Below the pieces are notes generated by a model. That model was given only the letters and a program-made list of their open reading frames with translations, was not told the DNA's origin and searched no databases. The translations under genes and the position numbers were made by a program. This document shows, piece after piece, positions 36,030 to 48,048 of a stretch of DNA of 64,000 bases. The DNA is from Dichotomocladium elegans. Taxonomy: Eukaryota > Mucoromycota > Mucoromycetes > Mucorales > Lichtheimiaceae. Numbering within the stretch: the first letter of the stretch is position 1; each line of letters starts with the position of its first letter. The DNA is taken from contig JAIXMN010000024.1 of assembly GCA_025716815.1 (NCBI GenBank), positions 186,001 to 250,000 on the forward strand, given 5' to 3'.

Positions 36030-36465
36030 TAAAGACCCGGTATTTTTCTGCTTCTCGGGGACAGAGCAAGCTTCTTGTTAGTGCCACTCAGATTCTGCTG
36101 ATCGTAAAAGGCGTTCCGTTGCGTGGTGGGGATGACCTAAATAGCTTGTTCCGGTCACAGAACGTTGTACACAGCTCATCTACTATACTCGTGGTTCAAT
36201 TCAATTGACTGTGTACATCTATCCATCTTTCTTTCACATACATACATATCATAAGGCACAGAAAGCTCAGTCCTTCCTTCTAACCTATCCCTTTTTTTGC
36301 CCCCCTCTTTCCCGCCCTTCTTTTGTGCAGGACACTTTACGGCAAATCGCACATACTAATTGTCGCAGTCAAATCCATTTGAATCGATTCCGCATTCATT
36401 TTATCTTTGCTAGCACACCCAATCGCCTCGCCGCTGCCTTTGCAACATCTCGCTATTTTTCCACC
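36030..36465. other. Spacer before the small unknown gene
   Basis: The 3' flank of the V-ATPase e gene and a pyrimidine-rich leader (about 36280-36330). An open frame continues in frame upstream of 36466 and includes a basic, hydroxylated stretch, so a longer N-terminus is possible. Confidence 0.45.
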
Positions 36466-36809
36466 ATGGGCTTAGTAACGAAACTTAAGATGCAGATTGA
36501 CCTGTGGAAACTTGAAAAGTACACCAAACGTCGTGCGGTTTCGACGCCGGACTTTGAGCAAAAGGGTAATAACAAATGGATGGGATAGTGGGTATCGTTT
36601 TGTCGTCGACACTGACCGGGAAGTCAGACCGGGACTTTTACCGACATTACTACCAGGCCGGTGTCTACCTACATCGACCCCAAAAGTCGATCCAGGATAA
36701 ACAAGCCATGCAGTCCTCAACGCCCAAAGGTATCCATCGAAAGTCCACATTCTTGGGTAGAAAAAGCGAGCATATTGTGCGATGCTCAGAAAATTACAAT
36801 TACTCTTGA
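36466..36809 (+). CDS. Small basic protein, function unknown
   Basis: Exon 1 36466-36565 starts in an ideal context (CCACCATGG) and reads MGLVTKLKMQIDLWKLEKYT and KRRAVSTPDFEQK. Exon 2 from 36628, joined in phase through a GT-AG intron, reads DRDFYRHYYQAGVYLHRPQK. The helix-rich, basic N-terminus with LWKLEKYTKRR and the DRDFYRHYY block look conserved, but I do not recognise the family. The 3' end is ambiguous: reading on gives a stop at 36809, whereas a possible third exon after an ACCCAG acceptor (36825) would end in FYRSFFLPNIMK near 36883. A mitochondrial role is possible, as the upstream frame resembles a presequence, but this is speculation. Confidence 0.5.
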
Positions 36810-37149
36810 ATCACACACCCAGATAAACTCGTGCAGCCTACAATATATTTTTATCGTTCGTTTTTCCTTCCCAATATAATGAAATAAAAAGAACCCTCAT
36901 CCGCGTATTGTTTCGGGCTATTCTCCTTCTTCCCCTCTTTACAATGTCGCCCTACACACCCACCATCCAGGAGGTGACGGGGTAAAGCGATGTGGTATAC
37001 ATGTTTTTTTTGTAATTGTCTCCGGCACCAGCACCAGCACCAGCTCCGGAGGCGGGATCAGTCACAAAGCTACCGCACTTGGAAATTTAATGGGGGAACT
37101 TTCACCGAAAAGCAGAAGCGGCATATTCTCTATCCTATTTCGTTACGCC
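36810..37149. other. Spacer before TFIIF beta gene
   Basis: Contains a CACCAG tandem repeat at about 37026-37043 and no coding sequence beyond a possible last exon of the preceding gene (to about 36883). Confidence 0.45.
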
Positions 37150-38373
37150 ATGTCCACAAATCCAGACGTTGATGCTCTTTTTGAGGACGATCATGGACCC
37201 ATCGAGACTATAGACGATGACGATGACGACGATCTCAAACTTGATTCTGCAGACACAAAAGTTTGGCTTGTTAAGGTTGGTTGGAAGCTTTCAGTATTTT
37301 TTTCTGGGTTGAATTCGGTCTTAATTGCTCGTTCTTCTGCAAGGTTCCGAAATTCCTTGCTGAGAAATGGAGGGCCGTCGACCAAGACAATGTTAATCTA
37401 GGAAGCATTCGGATATACAGCGAGTGAGTTTTTTTTTTCTCACGTCTCTGTCCTAAGTTCTGCAACATTTCACTAACACGCAATGTGCTATTTTATGTTA
37501 GGCCACCACCGGGACGATCAAGTGCGGTGAGTATTTTTTTGAGGGACTAGGAAGATACACGCATATGCTCAACCCGACTTTTAGATTTCTCTTGTCCTTC
37601 CAGAGAACGAACAAAGCAACATCATAAAAGAATACATGATCCATATTCCCCCGGCCGAAGTAACGAACAAATTTGTCTTTACTGAAAGCGAAAATGGAGG
37701 CAAGTCCGCGGGTGAACGATACAGACAGTTCCTAATAATGCACGCATGCTACATATAGCCAAAATGATCAGTGGAACTGTCCATCACGAATGCACTGCAA
37801 CACCTACACAAATGGACCAATACAGAGGCATCATGCGCAAACGTGTGCGTGATGCTGAGACACCGAACCGGTCCGTGCAGGAGTTTGAGAGGAACGGCTC
37901 GTCCTTGTTTGTGCCCGGTGCAAGTAGTTCGCTTGCTAATACAGGCTTCTCGGATTTCACAGTATGTAAAAATGAAAAGGAGAAATCAAGGGAACCGGCT
38001 GACTTTACTCAACGGATCTATATAGCCTGCGAAGAAACCAAAGACAGACAACAAGGAGAAGGCCACGCGTATGCCGCGCAACGAACTCATGGACAAACTG
38101 TTTACTGCATTCGAGCGATACCCTTACTGGTCATTTAAAGGTCTTCTGGAACACACAAAGCAGCCGTCGCAATACCTGAAGGAAGTGCTCTCAGAGATCT
38201 GTATTCTGAACAAGCGCGGACCTTATGCCAGTAATTATCAGCTAAAGCCTGAGTACAAACAACGCCCATCCGAAGCTGAACAGGCAAATACCGGTGGAAA
38301 TGACTCGGGTACACCATCTTCGGACGAAGAAGACGAGGATGAAGAGGAGGAGATGGAGACAATCCGGGTTTAG
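37150..38373 (+). CDS. TFG2: Transcription initiation factor IIF, beta subunit (RAP30/Tfg2)
   Basis: Exons are 37150-37275, 37344-37423, 37502-37526, 37585-37699 (or to 37711), 37759-37961 and 38026-38373, about 298 residues. The N-terminus is acidic, then KVWLVKVPKFLAEKW and IRIY begin the dimerisation domain that pairs with Tfg1. GTVHHECTATP and RGIMRKRVRDAETPNR form the linker. The winged-helix domain is clear: MPRNELMDKLFTAFERYPYW, SFKGLLEHTKQPSQYLKEVL, SEICILNKRGPYASNYQLKP and EY. An acidic tail closes the protein. TFIIF escorts RNA polymerase II to promoters. Exon 3 has only 25 bases. Intron 4 could start at GCAAGT (37700) or GTGAAC (37712); phase does not decide between them. Confidence 0.93.
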
Positions 38374-39232
38374 AATGTGTGTATGCCGGTATACTGGGAG
38401 CGTCCCCCACAGAGCTTCTAGTTTTGTAAATTACTAGTCGATAAAAAAGAGCAAAAGCGCGATCTCTCGTTTTAATCGCTTGCCGCCTGGCCCTAAACAG
38501 AAATGACATGGTGCGAATCCATGAAGCTGGAATTTAGCAACTGTTTCTGTAACCATATGAACAGGTTGCCGAAGCCTGGACGTTCTATGAGGGAAAGCAA
38601 ATGGGCACAAGATTCAGTTTGGCCCGTTGCTGGGGCATATTCCGCCTGGTATGCACTATTGTCTTTTTCTCTGCCCTTCGCCGATAGAACTACAGGAAAA
38701 ACTGAAGAAGGGGACACTGAATCCCGGTCAGACTGCTACTGTATAACAGCGCCCATTTTAAGAATACGTGGCATCCGTAGACTGAAAAAGGTATAATAAT
38801 ACATGTCTCCTCATCCAATGACATAGTCAGTAGTTCTCAGAGCGCCCATGCTAATCAACAGCGTGGCTCTAATTCCTCTTCGTACATGAATATCTATGAG
38901 AACGAAAAGGGACCTCAAGTTGAAAAAGCTGGTGGAAGAAGCGAAACTCGTCTTATCGTCGGCGTGTTCCACAACGTCAAGTGTCAAATGGATGGATGGG
39001 AATACCTCTGGTCCTAACTTGGCAGGTTCTCGTTGATGACAAGATACATGGCTAGTCAAAGCAAGTTAGTTAAGCACCTCTTGTGCTATTCGATTAAAGC
39101 GCCCAAATGGGGGTGGGTGCCCTGAACTGCGGTGTTTGATACATACAAGTTAAAAAAAAATCCCCACACACTTCATTGAGAGTGACCCAGTGTATTTCTT
39201 TTTGGCTATACCCTCTCTGTGCTATACACGCC
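38374..39232. other. Spacer between TFIIF beta and BAP31-like genes
   Basis: Short frames only; nothing recognisable. Confidence 0.45.
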
Positions 39233-40354
39233 ATGACGATCTACTATACTCTAACCTTTGTCCTGTTGGTGCTCGAGGTATACAAAAAAAAAAGAAATGA
39301 TGGAGTCTCGTGCAAACAGGAAATACTAATGGCCTTGACTACAGATGTTCACTTTCGGTGTCCTCGTGGTAAGTAAACGAAACAGGGACGCAGACCTGGG
39401 CAAGGTTTTGCTTACCATCACGAACTTGGGCGGGCAATCCAGCTTCCTCTCCCAATGCGATGGCGCCATATTATGATTAAAGCATTTACTACGTCGCCTG
39501 TGGTACGTTCGTCGTTGCGAGTCAGGAGAAAGTGAGAGGAGTACTAACTCTGGAGAATCTCGGCCGGATGGTCGTTGATCGCGCATAGATTACCAAGGCC
39601 CTCCAGACGCTCAAGGTCATCTTTGCGTAAGTGTTCCGAAATCCCGGTACGGAAGAGAATCTTTCCTAACTCCTCTAGATGCGCGTATCAATGCGGTCTG
39701 CAGCTTCATCTTCCTCCTCTTTATTGGCAAGTCTTGGCAGCAGCAAATGTCATGCTTCTGAGTTCTTTTTTTTTTAAGACTTACGTGGTCTGTAGACACC
39801 TTCAATCGCCTTCAACGCCAAGACGAACAAGCTGCGGCGGAGGAAGGACACCATCATCATGATCTCGGCTACGAGACCAACCTCAAGGCCACCCGATTTT
39901 ATGCACAACGCAATCTATATCTGACAGGCTTTACCATGTTTCTCTCCCTGTATGTTCCCCAAAAGAAAAATTACGACCAGAGAAAAAAAATTGATTAACA
40001 TGTGAAAAAAAAAAGAATCTTGGAACGCACAACAGCTCTCTTGGTGGACATGCTTCAACGCGACGTACAACTACAGGACATGAAGAAGGAGGCAAGTACC
40101 GCAACATCATATCATCTGTGAAAAATCGCGAGACCTAACCGTAGGCATACACATAGCATGCGACTGCGTCCAGAGACCAGGCTCGATTGCTCGAGATCGA
40201 TGCATCCTATCAGAAAGAGATCAAGGAACTCAAGGATCAGATTGCTGCTTTGAAGCAGCGGGCTCCTGATTTTGACTCTCTCAAGAAGCGCGCTAGCCAG
40301 CAAGCTGCGGAATACGACCAGCTGCTCAAGGAGCGCGACGCTCTTTTGCAATAG
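39233..40354 (+). CDS. BAP31/Yet-type endoplasmic reticulum membrane protein
   Basis: Eight small exons: 39233-39277, 39345-39368, 39443-39502, 39589-39626, 39704-39726, 39796-39949, 40016-40091 and 40157-40354, 205 residues. The protein starts MTIYYTLTFVLLVLEMFTFG and VLVLPLPMRWRH, matching the BAP29/BAP31/Yet3 family, followed by VIFAFIFLLFIDTFNRLQRQ, a His run, and YLTGFTMFLSLILERTTALL. Three membrane spans are followed by a coiled coil (ELKDQIAALKQRAP, LLKERDALLQ). The family handles ER sorting and quality control of membrane proteins. No KKxx retrieval signal ends the chain. Intron 5 (39727-39795) must start with GCAAGT; intron 7 (40092-40156) probably does. Intron 6 ends in AAG. Confidence 0.93.
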
Positions 40355-40630
40355 TCCAGCGAATATCCATAAAACGTTTTTTTTCTTCCCGTCTTTATCA
40401 GACTGAAAGGAACGAGGTGTGATAAGGAAGATATTTTATGTACAACGATCTTGTATGGAAAAAGGGGGGGGAAAGAATTGCTTGTAAAGCAGATACTCTA
40501 TGCTTAATCCTTTTTGTGTTCGCCAAAGATATCGTTCGAAGGACCAAACATAAGCACAGGATCGCTAGCACAAGCAAGCAAGCAAAGCAGATTAGTTTCT
40601 TACACGTATGCAGAGTCCTGTTCGTTGAAC

Positions 40631-41978
40631 TTACCATGTACGGACAGGAGAAGTGCGGCCGATCTTTGTGATTTCCTCGACATCTTCAGGATCCATTTTG
40701 AAGTACTCGAAGTTGGCCTTGATACGCTCAGGTGTAACAGATTTGGGGATGACTACATGAGCAATTACAAAAGGAAAAGAAGCATTTGGTTTTAGCAGCC
40801 CAGCTGTAGGTGTGGTTATAGAAGACATACCGCAGTAACCTCGAGCAACGCCCCAGTTGATCAACACCTGGACAGGACTCTTGCCATACTTCTCAGCCGC
40901 TTTCAAGACCTGGTTTTGATAATTAAAACACCTGTAAGCTGATGAAACCCTCTACCCATCAACGCATACGTATATCACACGTATGTTGCGCGTTTTCGCG
41001 TTCACTTACAGCAGGTTCTTCAAGCGTCTTGGTATGGCCAGTCTTGTTAAACCACGAAAATCCGGGATTTCCAAGGGGCGAGTAGGCCGTCAATGCCATA
41101 TTATGCTCAGCAGCCCATTTTACCATCTCCTCCTGCGGTAAACCGGGGTGGATCTCAAGCTACAAAATCCAAATCCCATGTCAGCAAAGTCGGTGGGTGC
41201 GGAGAGACGGCGGAGGATGGCAGGGTGTTATATCCATCCACACATGTAAAAAGAAAAAGTTCACTTTGCCTGGTTCATAGCAGGTGGGATCTCGGCCTGC
41301 TTAAGCAAATCTTCAAGCATAGGAATGGTGCAATTGGATACACCAATGCTACGAACAAGACCGTCCTTGACCAGCTTTTCCATCTCGCGCCAGGTATCAA
41401 TAAGGGGCACGTCAATGCATTTTATGTCACCATGCTCATCCTTGACCTGCAGTTTGTCATGCTCGTAGCCATGGAATTCCCATGCCATGGGCCAATGAAG
41501 CATGTACATATCCAAGTAGTCAAGCTGGAGCTCCTTTAACGAGCGCTCAAACGCGGGGCGCACGTGCTCAGGCTTGCGGAAGGTCATCCATAGCTTGGTG
41601 GTGATAAAGAGCTCTTCACGGGGTACATTGCTTTGACGGATGGCCTCGCCAAGGGAATCTTCGGTTTGATCTTTTGTTTTGCGTTGTGTGTTTGTTTATT
41701 TGTAGCCGTCAGTTAGTATTCGCGGACCATTTCTTTATATTTTTATTATCCCTTACAGAGGTAAGCACAGTCAAAATGTCGGTAACCGACCTCCAAGGCT
41801 ACCTTGACGGCCTTGAAGACGAGATCGGGCGCATCGGCTCCACCGAACGTGCCATAGCCGATCATTGGGATCTCGCAGCCATTATTAAGCTAAAATGTCA
41901 AATGGATGTGTTACAGGATGCTATATGGCGTACGGGGTGTGTGATTGCCCTTACTCTCTTTTTAGGAATATCGGCCAT
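40631..41978 (-). CDS. Aldo-keto reductase (NADPH-dependent)
   Basis: Six exons, 41955-41978, 41757-41889, 41270-41670, 41010-41159, 40831-40909 and 40631-40752, 302 residues. The catalytic tetrad is visible: Asp and Tyr in YRHFDCAYLYQTED, Lys in ITTKLW, and His in YMLHWPMAWEF. GVSNCTIPMLEDLL, NQLEIHPGLPQ, AYSPLGNP, SPVQVLINWGVARGY and VIPKSVTPERIKANFEYF are standard family blocks, the last binding the NADPH phosphate. It resembles fungal xylose/glycerol-type reductases (AKR3/AKR2-like); the substrate is not evident. Exon 1 has only 24 bases. Intron 3 (41160-41269) begins with GC (GCAAAG): the frame and the NQLEIHP join allow no GT donor. Intron 2 has a TACTAAC branch site and an AAG acceptor. 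Confidence 0.94.
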
Positions 41979-44900
41979 GTTGTTGAAAATAAAAGAAGAG
42001 AAAGACTCTACACAGAAAATTTTCTGCATTGGGCTTGGGGTTCTATTTAATTCAAACGGAGGCGGACCCTAACTTTCCGCTAGCGAATGACGTAAAGCGA
42101 GGTCCGCGCAAGATTGAAGGGCCCGCCTTTTTTATTCTCGTGTTCTTCTATTTCTCTCTCTCTCTCACCTTCTTGTCAGAAAATGACAAAAAACGGCCTC
42201 TGAAGGAAGCATTCTAATCAGACAAAAGCACACGGATTTGCTCACCTGACGCGAGGCAAAAAAAAAATAAAGTTGGACACAATCCAAGTCTTCGCAACAC
42301 ATGCCACGCTTTGATGTCATCGTGACCTGATCGTCCCCGCTCAATCAAAAAATCTCCGCTCGCGTTCGTCCTCGACTGTGTTGCTTTTACTTCCCTTTCC
42401 CATGAAAAAGATAGCTAACCTGTCGAGGAAGATGAATGATCTACCTCATCCCTCGTTCAAGATCTCATTCATTCTGTTAAGTACGAAACACGAAGGTTGC
42501 GTAGTAAGCTATCTACCCAAATAGTCCTTTTAGCCGGAGTTCCGATTGCAGACTTATCTACCCATCTGGGGGTTGGTGATGCGGTTCAAATGCATAATAT
42601 TTAGGCCAATGTCGCCGCCCAAGATGCTTTGACAAACGCTACCACTGTCTTCACCTCGTTTTTTGTTTGTTTTTGTTTCCGCTAAGCCAGTAACCAAACT
42701 CGATCCACGTATGCTCGTGGTCATTGGGATAACCGAACACAAACGCGTGTTATCGTCATGTATACCTTAATAGGAAAGGTAATCACCAGCCCCATCAAAC
42801 CCCCCTCCCACACATCAAGTTGGTTAATATGGCTTGTGGCATAATCAAGGTCCCTGCAGGATTTCTGTAACAGCCTTGTGGGTCGTGTGCTGCCAAGTTA
42901 GCGCGCAAAGCACACAGGACTTTGTCCGGGATGTCTCCACATAATCAGCCCACGCTCGATCGCTCAATTGCCCCCGTAACGGCGCTTGGCATAGACTCGA
43001 GGCGGGGAGATAGTGCCAAAATAGTTCAAGTACCTCAACCCGTGTAGTTCAGTAGTGTGGCTAAATCCCCCCGCCCCACCCAACCCGGTTCTCGCTTCCC
43101 ATTCCCCCATGAACCGCGTGCACTCGACCAGGAGATGCGCGCACACCAAAAAGAGATCCAAGTTAAAAATACCTTTCGACCAAATCCCGCCACCCAAAAG
43201 GGAAACCGAGCTAGTGCGGATCATCACCAACACCCAAAGTCAGCCATTTTCCCCAAGATGAATCGAGGACCACCCCTGTAGCAAACTTTGGTGTCTCTGG
43301 GAATGGCTCCCACGTAGCGCGCTGGAGGGTGGGGAGGGTCTGCTGTCCAACTACTGAGCACACCGACCGTTTCAAGAAGCTTGTGCGCGGCTTCAGAGTC
43401 AAGCTTGACTGGAGCATTTTTTTTTACCTCTGTACCTTCGTCGGGTTACTGTTGTCTACAGTACAGCAAGCGAAAACTATCCGCAGTGATGGTTAAAGTG
43501 AAATCTTTGCGAAGCTGATCCTTCGCGACCACGTGGATCATGGCTAACATTGAGAGACAATTAATGAGAAATTAACTGTGTATTGGAGCAGTACCAGTAA
43601 TCATGCGTCTCGTCATGCGGGAGCGAATGTATTGCTTGCGCACTTTTCAAAGTTGCATAGATGTACAAAGTCCGTTTCATCCCATTGTACTTATTAAAGC
43701 TGAGAGAGAGAGAGAGAAGAAAAGACCATGGAAATGCCGTCCATTAGGACACTCAATCAGAATTCGGGCGGATAAAGCAATCTAGCTTTTTTGACCGCGT
43801 CCCCCCATCCTTTATTTTTGTTTTGAAAATTAAGATGAGTCACTTGATCAAAGAACTTGCTCAGCACGGCTAGAATCGGCATTCAAGGAATGTAGGGGAT
43901 ATCCATATAAAAAGGGCAAGTCGCCATTTGTTGTTGGATCAAATCCCTCTCAGGTGCTCCATATGGCGGAAGGAGCGCCGAGGAAAGACTTCTTTCCATG
44001 CTAACCATAGTAACACTTGTATCCGGGCATGTTTGTGCGACGACGATGCTGTGATATGCGTGAAGCTCCAAATACGAACCCTCGTGGTGTTGGTTTGAAT
44101 CGGACTGAAGCTCAAGAAAGAGATACCAAGATCAAAAGACAAGTACAGAACGAGCAGCGAGGCAAACGGTTTGGCAGATATGTTGACCCTTTATTATTAT
44201 TATTATTTTGGAACCAATCGATTTACAAGGCTGCATGTATAGTAGAGGAACGGTGGAGGTCTTCCCAAGGCCAAGTATGATTCTCTTCCATCTCCTCCTT
44301 GACCTCTCTACCTGCTATTTCATCAAGTGCATTTGTGCACCTGCTCATAAACACTGTCACACACCATGTGTAAAAGAACGTTCCATTCAGCTTTTAAAAT
44401 CTTATTTCACCGGCACCCATCCGGCTTCTCCGAATAGTTATGGTCTAAGCCCGATTCGCTCGGAGAATCCAACAGAGCATATACATCCCCCTTCTGTCGT
44501 CAAGAAGATATGCGTCTTCATACACGTGACGCCGCACTTTTTTTTTTTACTTCGCTGGGGGTCCTTCTTGTTTTATATAAAAAAAACGCACTGCCACTAA
44601 GGGGACAATGAGCACGGACATGTGTCAAGGAGGTGGGAGTGTGTGCGTGTGTGTGCTAATTATGCAGCTGTAGTTCAAGGAGAAGCAGATGTTAGCATGA
44701 TAAGACCGCGTTGCTTGCTCATTACCCACAAACCTGAAGGGAGTAGCAGCTGTAAAATAAGAAAACAGTGGCCACTTTGAAGTGCATAAGGAATTTCTAA
44801 ATCGAGCACGTCCACAATAATGGGTAAGCTGGATGTCGATGGGATATTAAGTCATGGGCACTAAACTTTATTTGGCCTCGTCCCTCCCTCCCCGCACCTT

Positions 44901-45667
44901 GGGCACGCTGGCGGTGCTCCGAGTAGCATCCCATGCCCTCACCTGCACTTTAACACCGATTCTTCATTAGCACGGAGAGTGATCGGGCGCCCATTTGTAC
45001 ATCCTCCTACGTCATTTTTCTCCCTCAAAAAAAGTATGACGTCTATATCGTACGTCACATGGAAAACTTTATCATAGGTGATGGTAGTAACTCAGGCGAT
45101 GAAGAGGAAAGTGCCTCCGCGCAGGTGTAATGTCCAGGAAGATTCTCGAAGATCAAAGGCATGCGAGGCGGCACGGTTCTTTAAGGTTCTATGCGATTCT
45201 ACGATCGTTCAGAGCCGGTAGCCTGGAAAGCACTTCCTAAATAGGAAGTAGATCCTTTACCAAAGTCCTTCACTTGATCTCTATGGAGACCCTTAACAGG
45301 AACACCCCGACTGACAAAAAAAGATAAAGGGCCGTTCACTGTTGCCGCTCAGTGAAGCTTATTTCCCAGGAACTGGTAAGTGACACCCACACCGCGATGA
45401 ATATATAAACTGCGATCGGCCAGGTTTCATCTCCCCTTTTCAATGCCTAGTTATCCTTCTTTAGGTCACTGTTATCATCGCCAGCATCCGATTTCAAGCT
45501 AATACTATTGCGCCATTGTACAGATCTCCTTCCTTCCTCAGCCTCTCTCTTGAACGCGCGCAGCCTCTTCTAATTATGGATTCCTTCTTGGCCACCTTTA
45601 ATAGGATTTTATATAACAGAAAGCATTCTTTTTTTTGCGTTTCTTGGTTTTATTTTAAAACTTAGTG
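41979..45667. other. Long divergent intergenic region, no supported gene
   Basis: 3.7 kb between the divergent aldo-keto reductase and F-box genes. Only short frames occur. It has a TTA repeat (about 44191-44207), GT repeats near 44641-44654, CT/GA runs and a candidate TATA box at 45402-45409. I tested a GGTTCAAATGC site near 42581 as a tRNA B box and found no cloverleaf. Confidence 0.45.
45402..45409 (+). promoter_or_regulatory. Candidate TATA box of the F-box/kelch gene
   Basis: TATATAAA about 260 bases before the start codon. The assignment rests only on sequence and position. Confidence 0.3.
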
Positions 45668-47709
45668 ATGCTGGAACATCCGCAAAACTCACTTGCCAGC
45701 CGGTTCGGCGTCGATATCCTCAGCCTTATATTATCCTACTTGGACCCTTACACAATTGCATCGTTCTCGGAGACCTGCAGATTTTTTCGTGACATGGTGC
45801 GACGCGAACTCAGCTTCGAGAGTGCGGTATGGTATCATCATCGGCATAGTTCGCATACACGCGATGCGCTTGAAAGAAATACGGCGGATAGGTATGTTCT
45901 ACATTGAATTCTCTATATGGCCAGGGAAGATTGACTGATTGACTGACTTTTGGTTTGGGGGGGGGCCGACAACCCTAATAAGAGCGTTGCCATTATCGTG
46001 GCACGGTTTGCCACAGTTCTCAATCAAGCCACCCCAGCGCCATTTTCCGCCTCCGCCCGTATTCCATCCGCGATGTCTCGTAAAAATCGGGCGCCAACTC
46101 TACATGCCATTCATGGCAACGAAGCCAGGCTGCTATGTCTACGAGATCGACGACAACGTATGGATGTATTATCCGCTGTTGCACACTTGTGCAGAATATT
46201 CGCCCTTCGTTGCTCCTGTTGTTGCGGTTGGAAACCGGCTCTTTATGGTTGGTGGCCGAAAGATCGTCTCCGGACTGCCATCGAATGAGGTGCATGTTAT
46301 TAACATAGAGACATGGTCACTCGAGCGCTTGCAACTAATGCAAGGTCCATTACCTGTTCCAAGATGCGATCACACAGTTGACGTTCTTGAGAATCGATAT
46401 CTACTTATCTTTGGTGGAATATGCGGCAATTCTTTGGGTAAGTACCTTTTTCAGTAAGAAAGGCGTAAGCCCGTTTGTTAATATATGATTTGAGAGACGT
46501 GGGGTGCGCGAGTGTGGAGGAGGGAAAAGAGCGGGAGAGAGCAAAAAAAGAAAAGAAAATTCGACTGTGATTGATTGTGTCCCAAAAATACACACATGCC
46601 ACATACATGCAGGTGAGAATGATTTGGATGTTTTTGACACAATGACCAATACATGGACTGAGCCGAGAATGACGGGGTAAAGACTAAACCATAATAATGA
46701 TGAAGGTCACATAGCTTCGGTATATCTTTGTATCACATACTCAGCTTGCATATCCCCACGCATTTGTAGGCAAATCCCGTCGGTGCGCTACGGTCATGCT
46801 TCAGCCATGAGCGGCCATAATCTTTATATCTTTGGCGGATGCGAGACACGTGCAGAGGGGCTCCTTGTTCACGACGATCTCTATCGACTGGATTGCATCA
46901 GCTGGACCTGGTACAAGTATGATTATCCAGAAGCGTACCCCTATCGACGTACCACCCATGATGCGCCAAGGACGGACGTGCTGCGCCGGAACCTGATCAT
47001 GGAGACGACCGGACAACCACCGCGTGACCGATTCCATTGCGTCCTGCAACCGGCCGGACAACACAAGCTGCTGATATTCGGTGGTCACACGGTCCGACAG
47101 GACAGCGAAGACCACAACGTTCTCCACGCACACTCCTTGGAATCGATCGACGTCTTTGACGTGAGACGCAATCACTGGTCGAGCGTTGCGACCTCACCCG
47201 CGTTTGATGAGGGCGAAAACAATATTTATCCACAGGACATCTCGGTCTTTCCTATTCACAGCAACCATTTTCTTGTCGTCGGCCAGCAAAAGATCTTCTT
47301 GACCCAAACGGAATCCTCTAGCGAACATTCCGATTCTCTTAGTAGTCCATCCTATACTAGTCACCGCACGCCGCCACCATCGGTAGAAAGCTTGCTGCCG
47401 CTACCGCCGCCGCAGCAGCAACAACAGCATTCGTTCGCAAGGAACGAGCTGGTGGTCAGGGCGCACCATCCTAGTCGATCGATGGCAGACTACGAAGGGT
47501 TCCTTGATTCAATCCTCCACAACGAGGACGACGAGGACGAGGACGAGTCTCATCACGGATCTCCCCCAGTCGACGGTGCACTCCGTTCCATGCCTATCGT
47601 TAAAAACAACAGGTTTTCGGGTATCCTGCCCGACGAGAAACAACATCATGTCGATAGGCACTATACGCTCGAACCACTATGCATTGTATTAGCTCTCAAC
47701 CAGGCATAA
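45668..47709 (+). CDS. F-box protein with kelch repeats
   Basis: Exons are 45668-45891, 45983-46437, 46613-46676 and 46770-47709, 560 residues. The F-box is at about residues 14-50: RFGVDILSLILSYLDPYTIA then FSETCRFFRDMV. Kelch-like blades follow, each with paired aromatic and GG signatures: NRLFMVGGRKIV, RYLLIFGGICGN, HNLYIFGGCETR, HKLLIFGGHTV, with WTEP, WSLERL and WSSVA at blade ends. The C-terminal third is low complexity, with a Q run (47414-47429), an acidic run (HNEDDEDEDE) and Ser/Pro. Such proteins present substrates to SCF ubiquitin ligases through Skp1; the substrate is unknown. Intron 1 ends in AAG (45980-45982). Confidence 0.88.
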
Positions 47710-48048
47710 ATCCCTTTCTTCTATCCTACAATCAGGTTATTTCTACTTGCGCCCATGTTTCCTGCGATCCTTTCTCATCCTTCCCATGAAAAACACAAGC
47801 GTACACATACACACACACACACACACAAGAAAAGAAGCAAACGAAGACGGAGACAATGTTAGATATGTATTTAGTCGTTCTCCTTTGATTTGTTTATTAT
47901 GACAATGCTATTTATAACATTTGGAAAAGGTAAAGAAAGGCGGGACATTTTGGATTAGAGATGGTGAGGATGATGAAGATGAAAAAGGTGAGTAAAATGT
48001 CTACTGCTGTTACTACAACTTTTCTACAGGCGGTGTATACGTGTTTAT
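47710..48048. other. Convergent spacer (F-box gene / isocitrate lyase)
   Basis: The shared 3' region of convergent genes. It has an AC microsatellite at about 47807-47827 and no coding sequence. Confidence 0.5.

Noticed and set aside
36205..36465. Longer N-terminus for the small unknown gene
   Set aside because: The frame is open but has no better ATG, and 36466 sits in an ideal initiation context; kept only as a possibility.
41674..42072. 132-codon plus-strand frame over the start of the aldo-keto reductase
   Set aside because: The minus strand here carries exons 1 and 2 of the reductase with catalytic residues, so this frame is a shadow.
42530..42610. Possible tRNA (GGTTCAAATGC like a B box)
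   Set aside because: No matching A box, and neither T-arm nor acceptor stem pairs.
44208..44600. 130-codon plus frame in the long intergenic region
   Set aside because: Rich in C, H, F and K with no motif and no splice context; reads like random AT-rich sequence.
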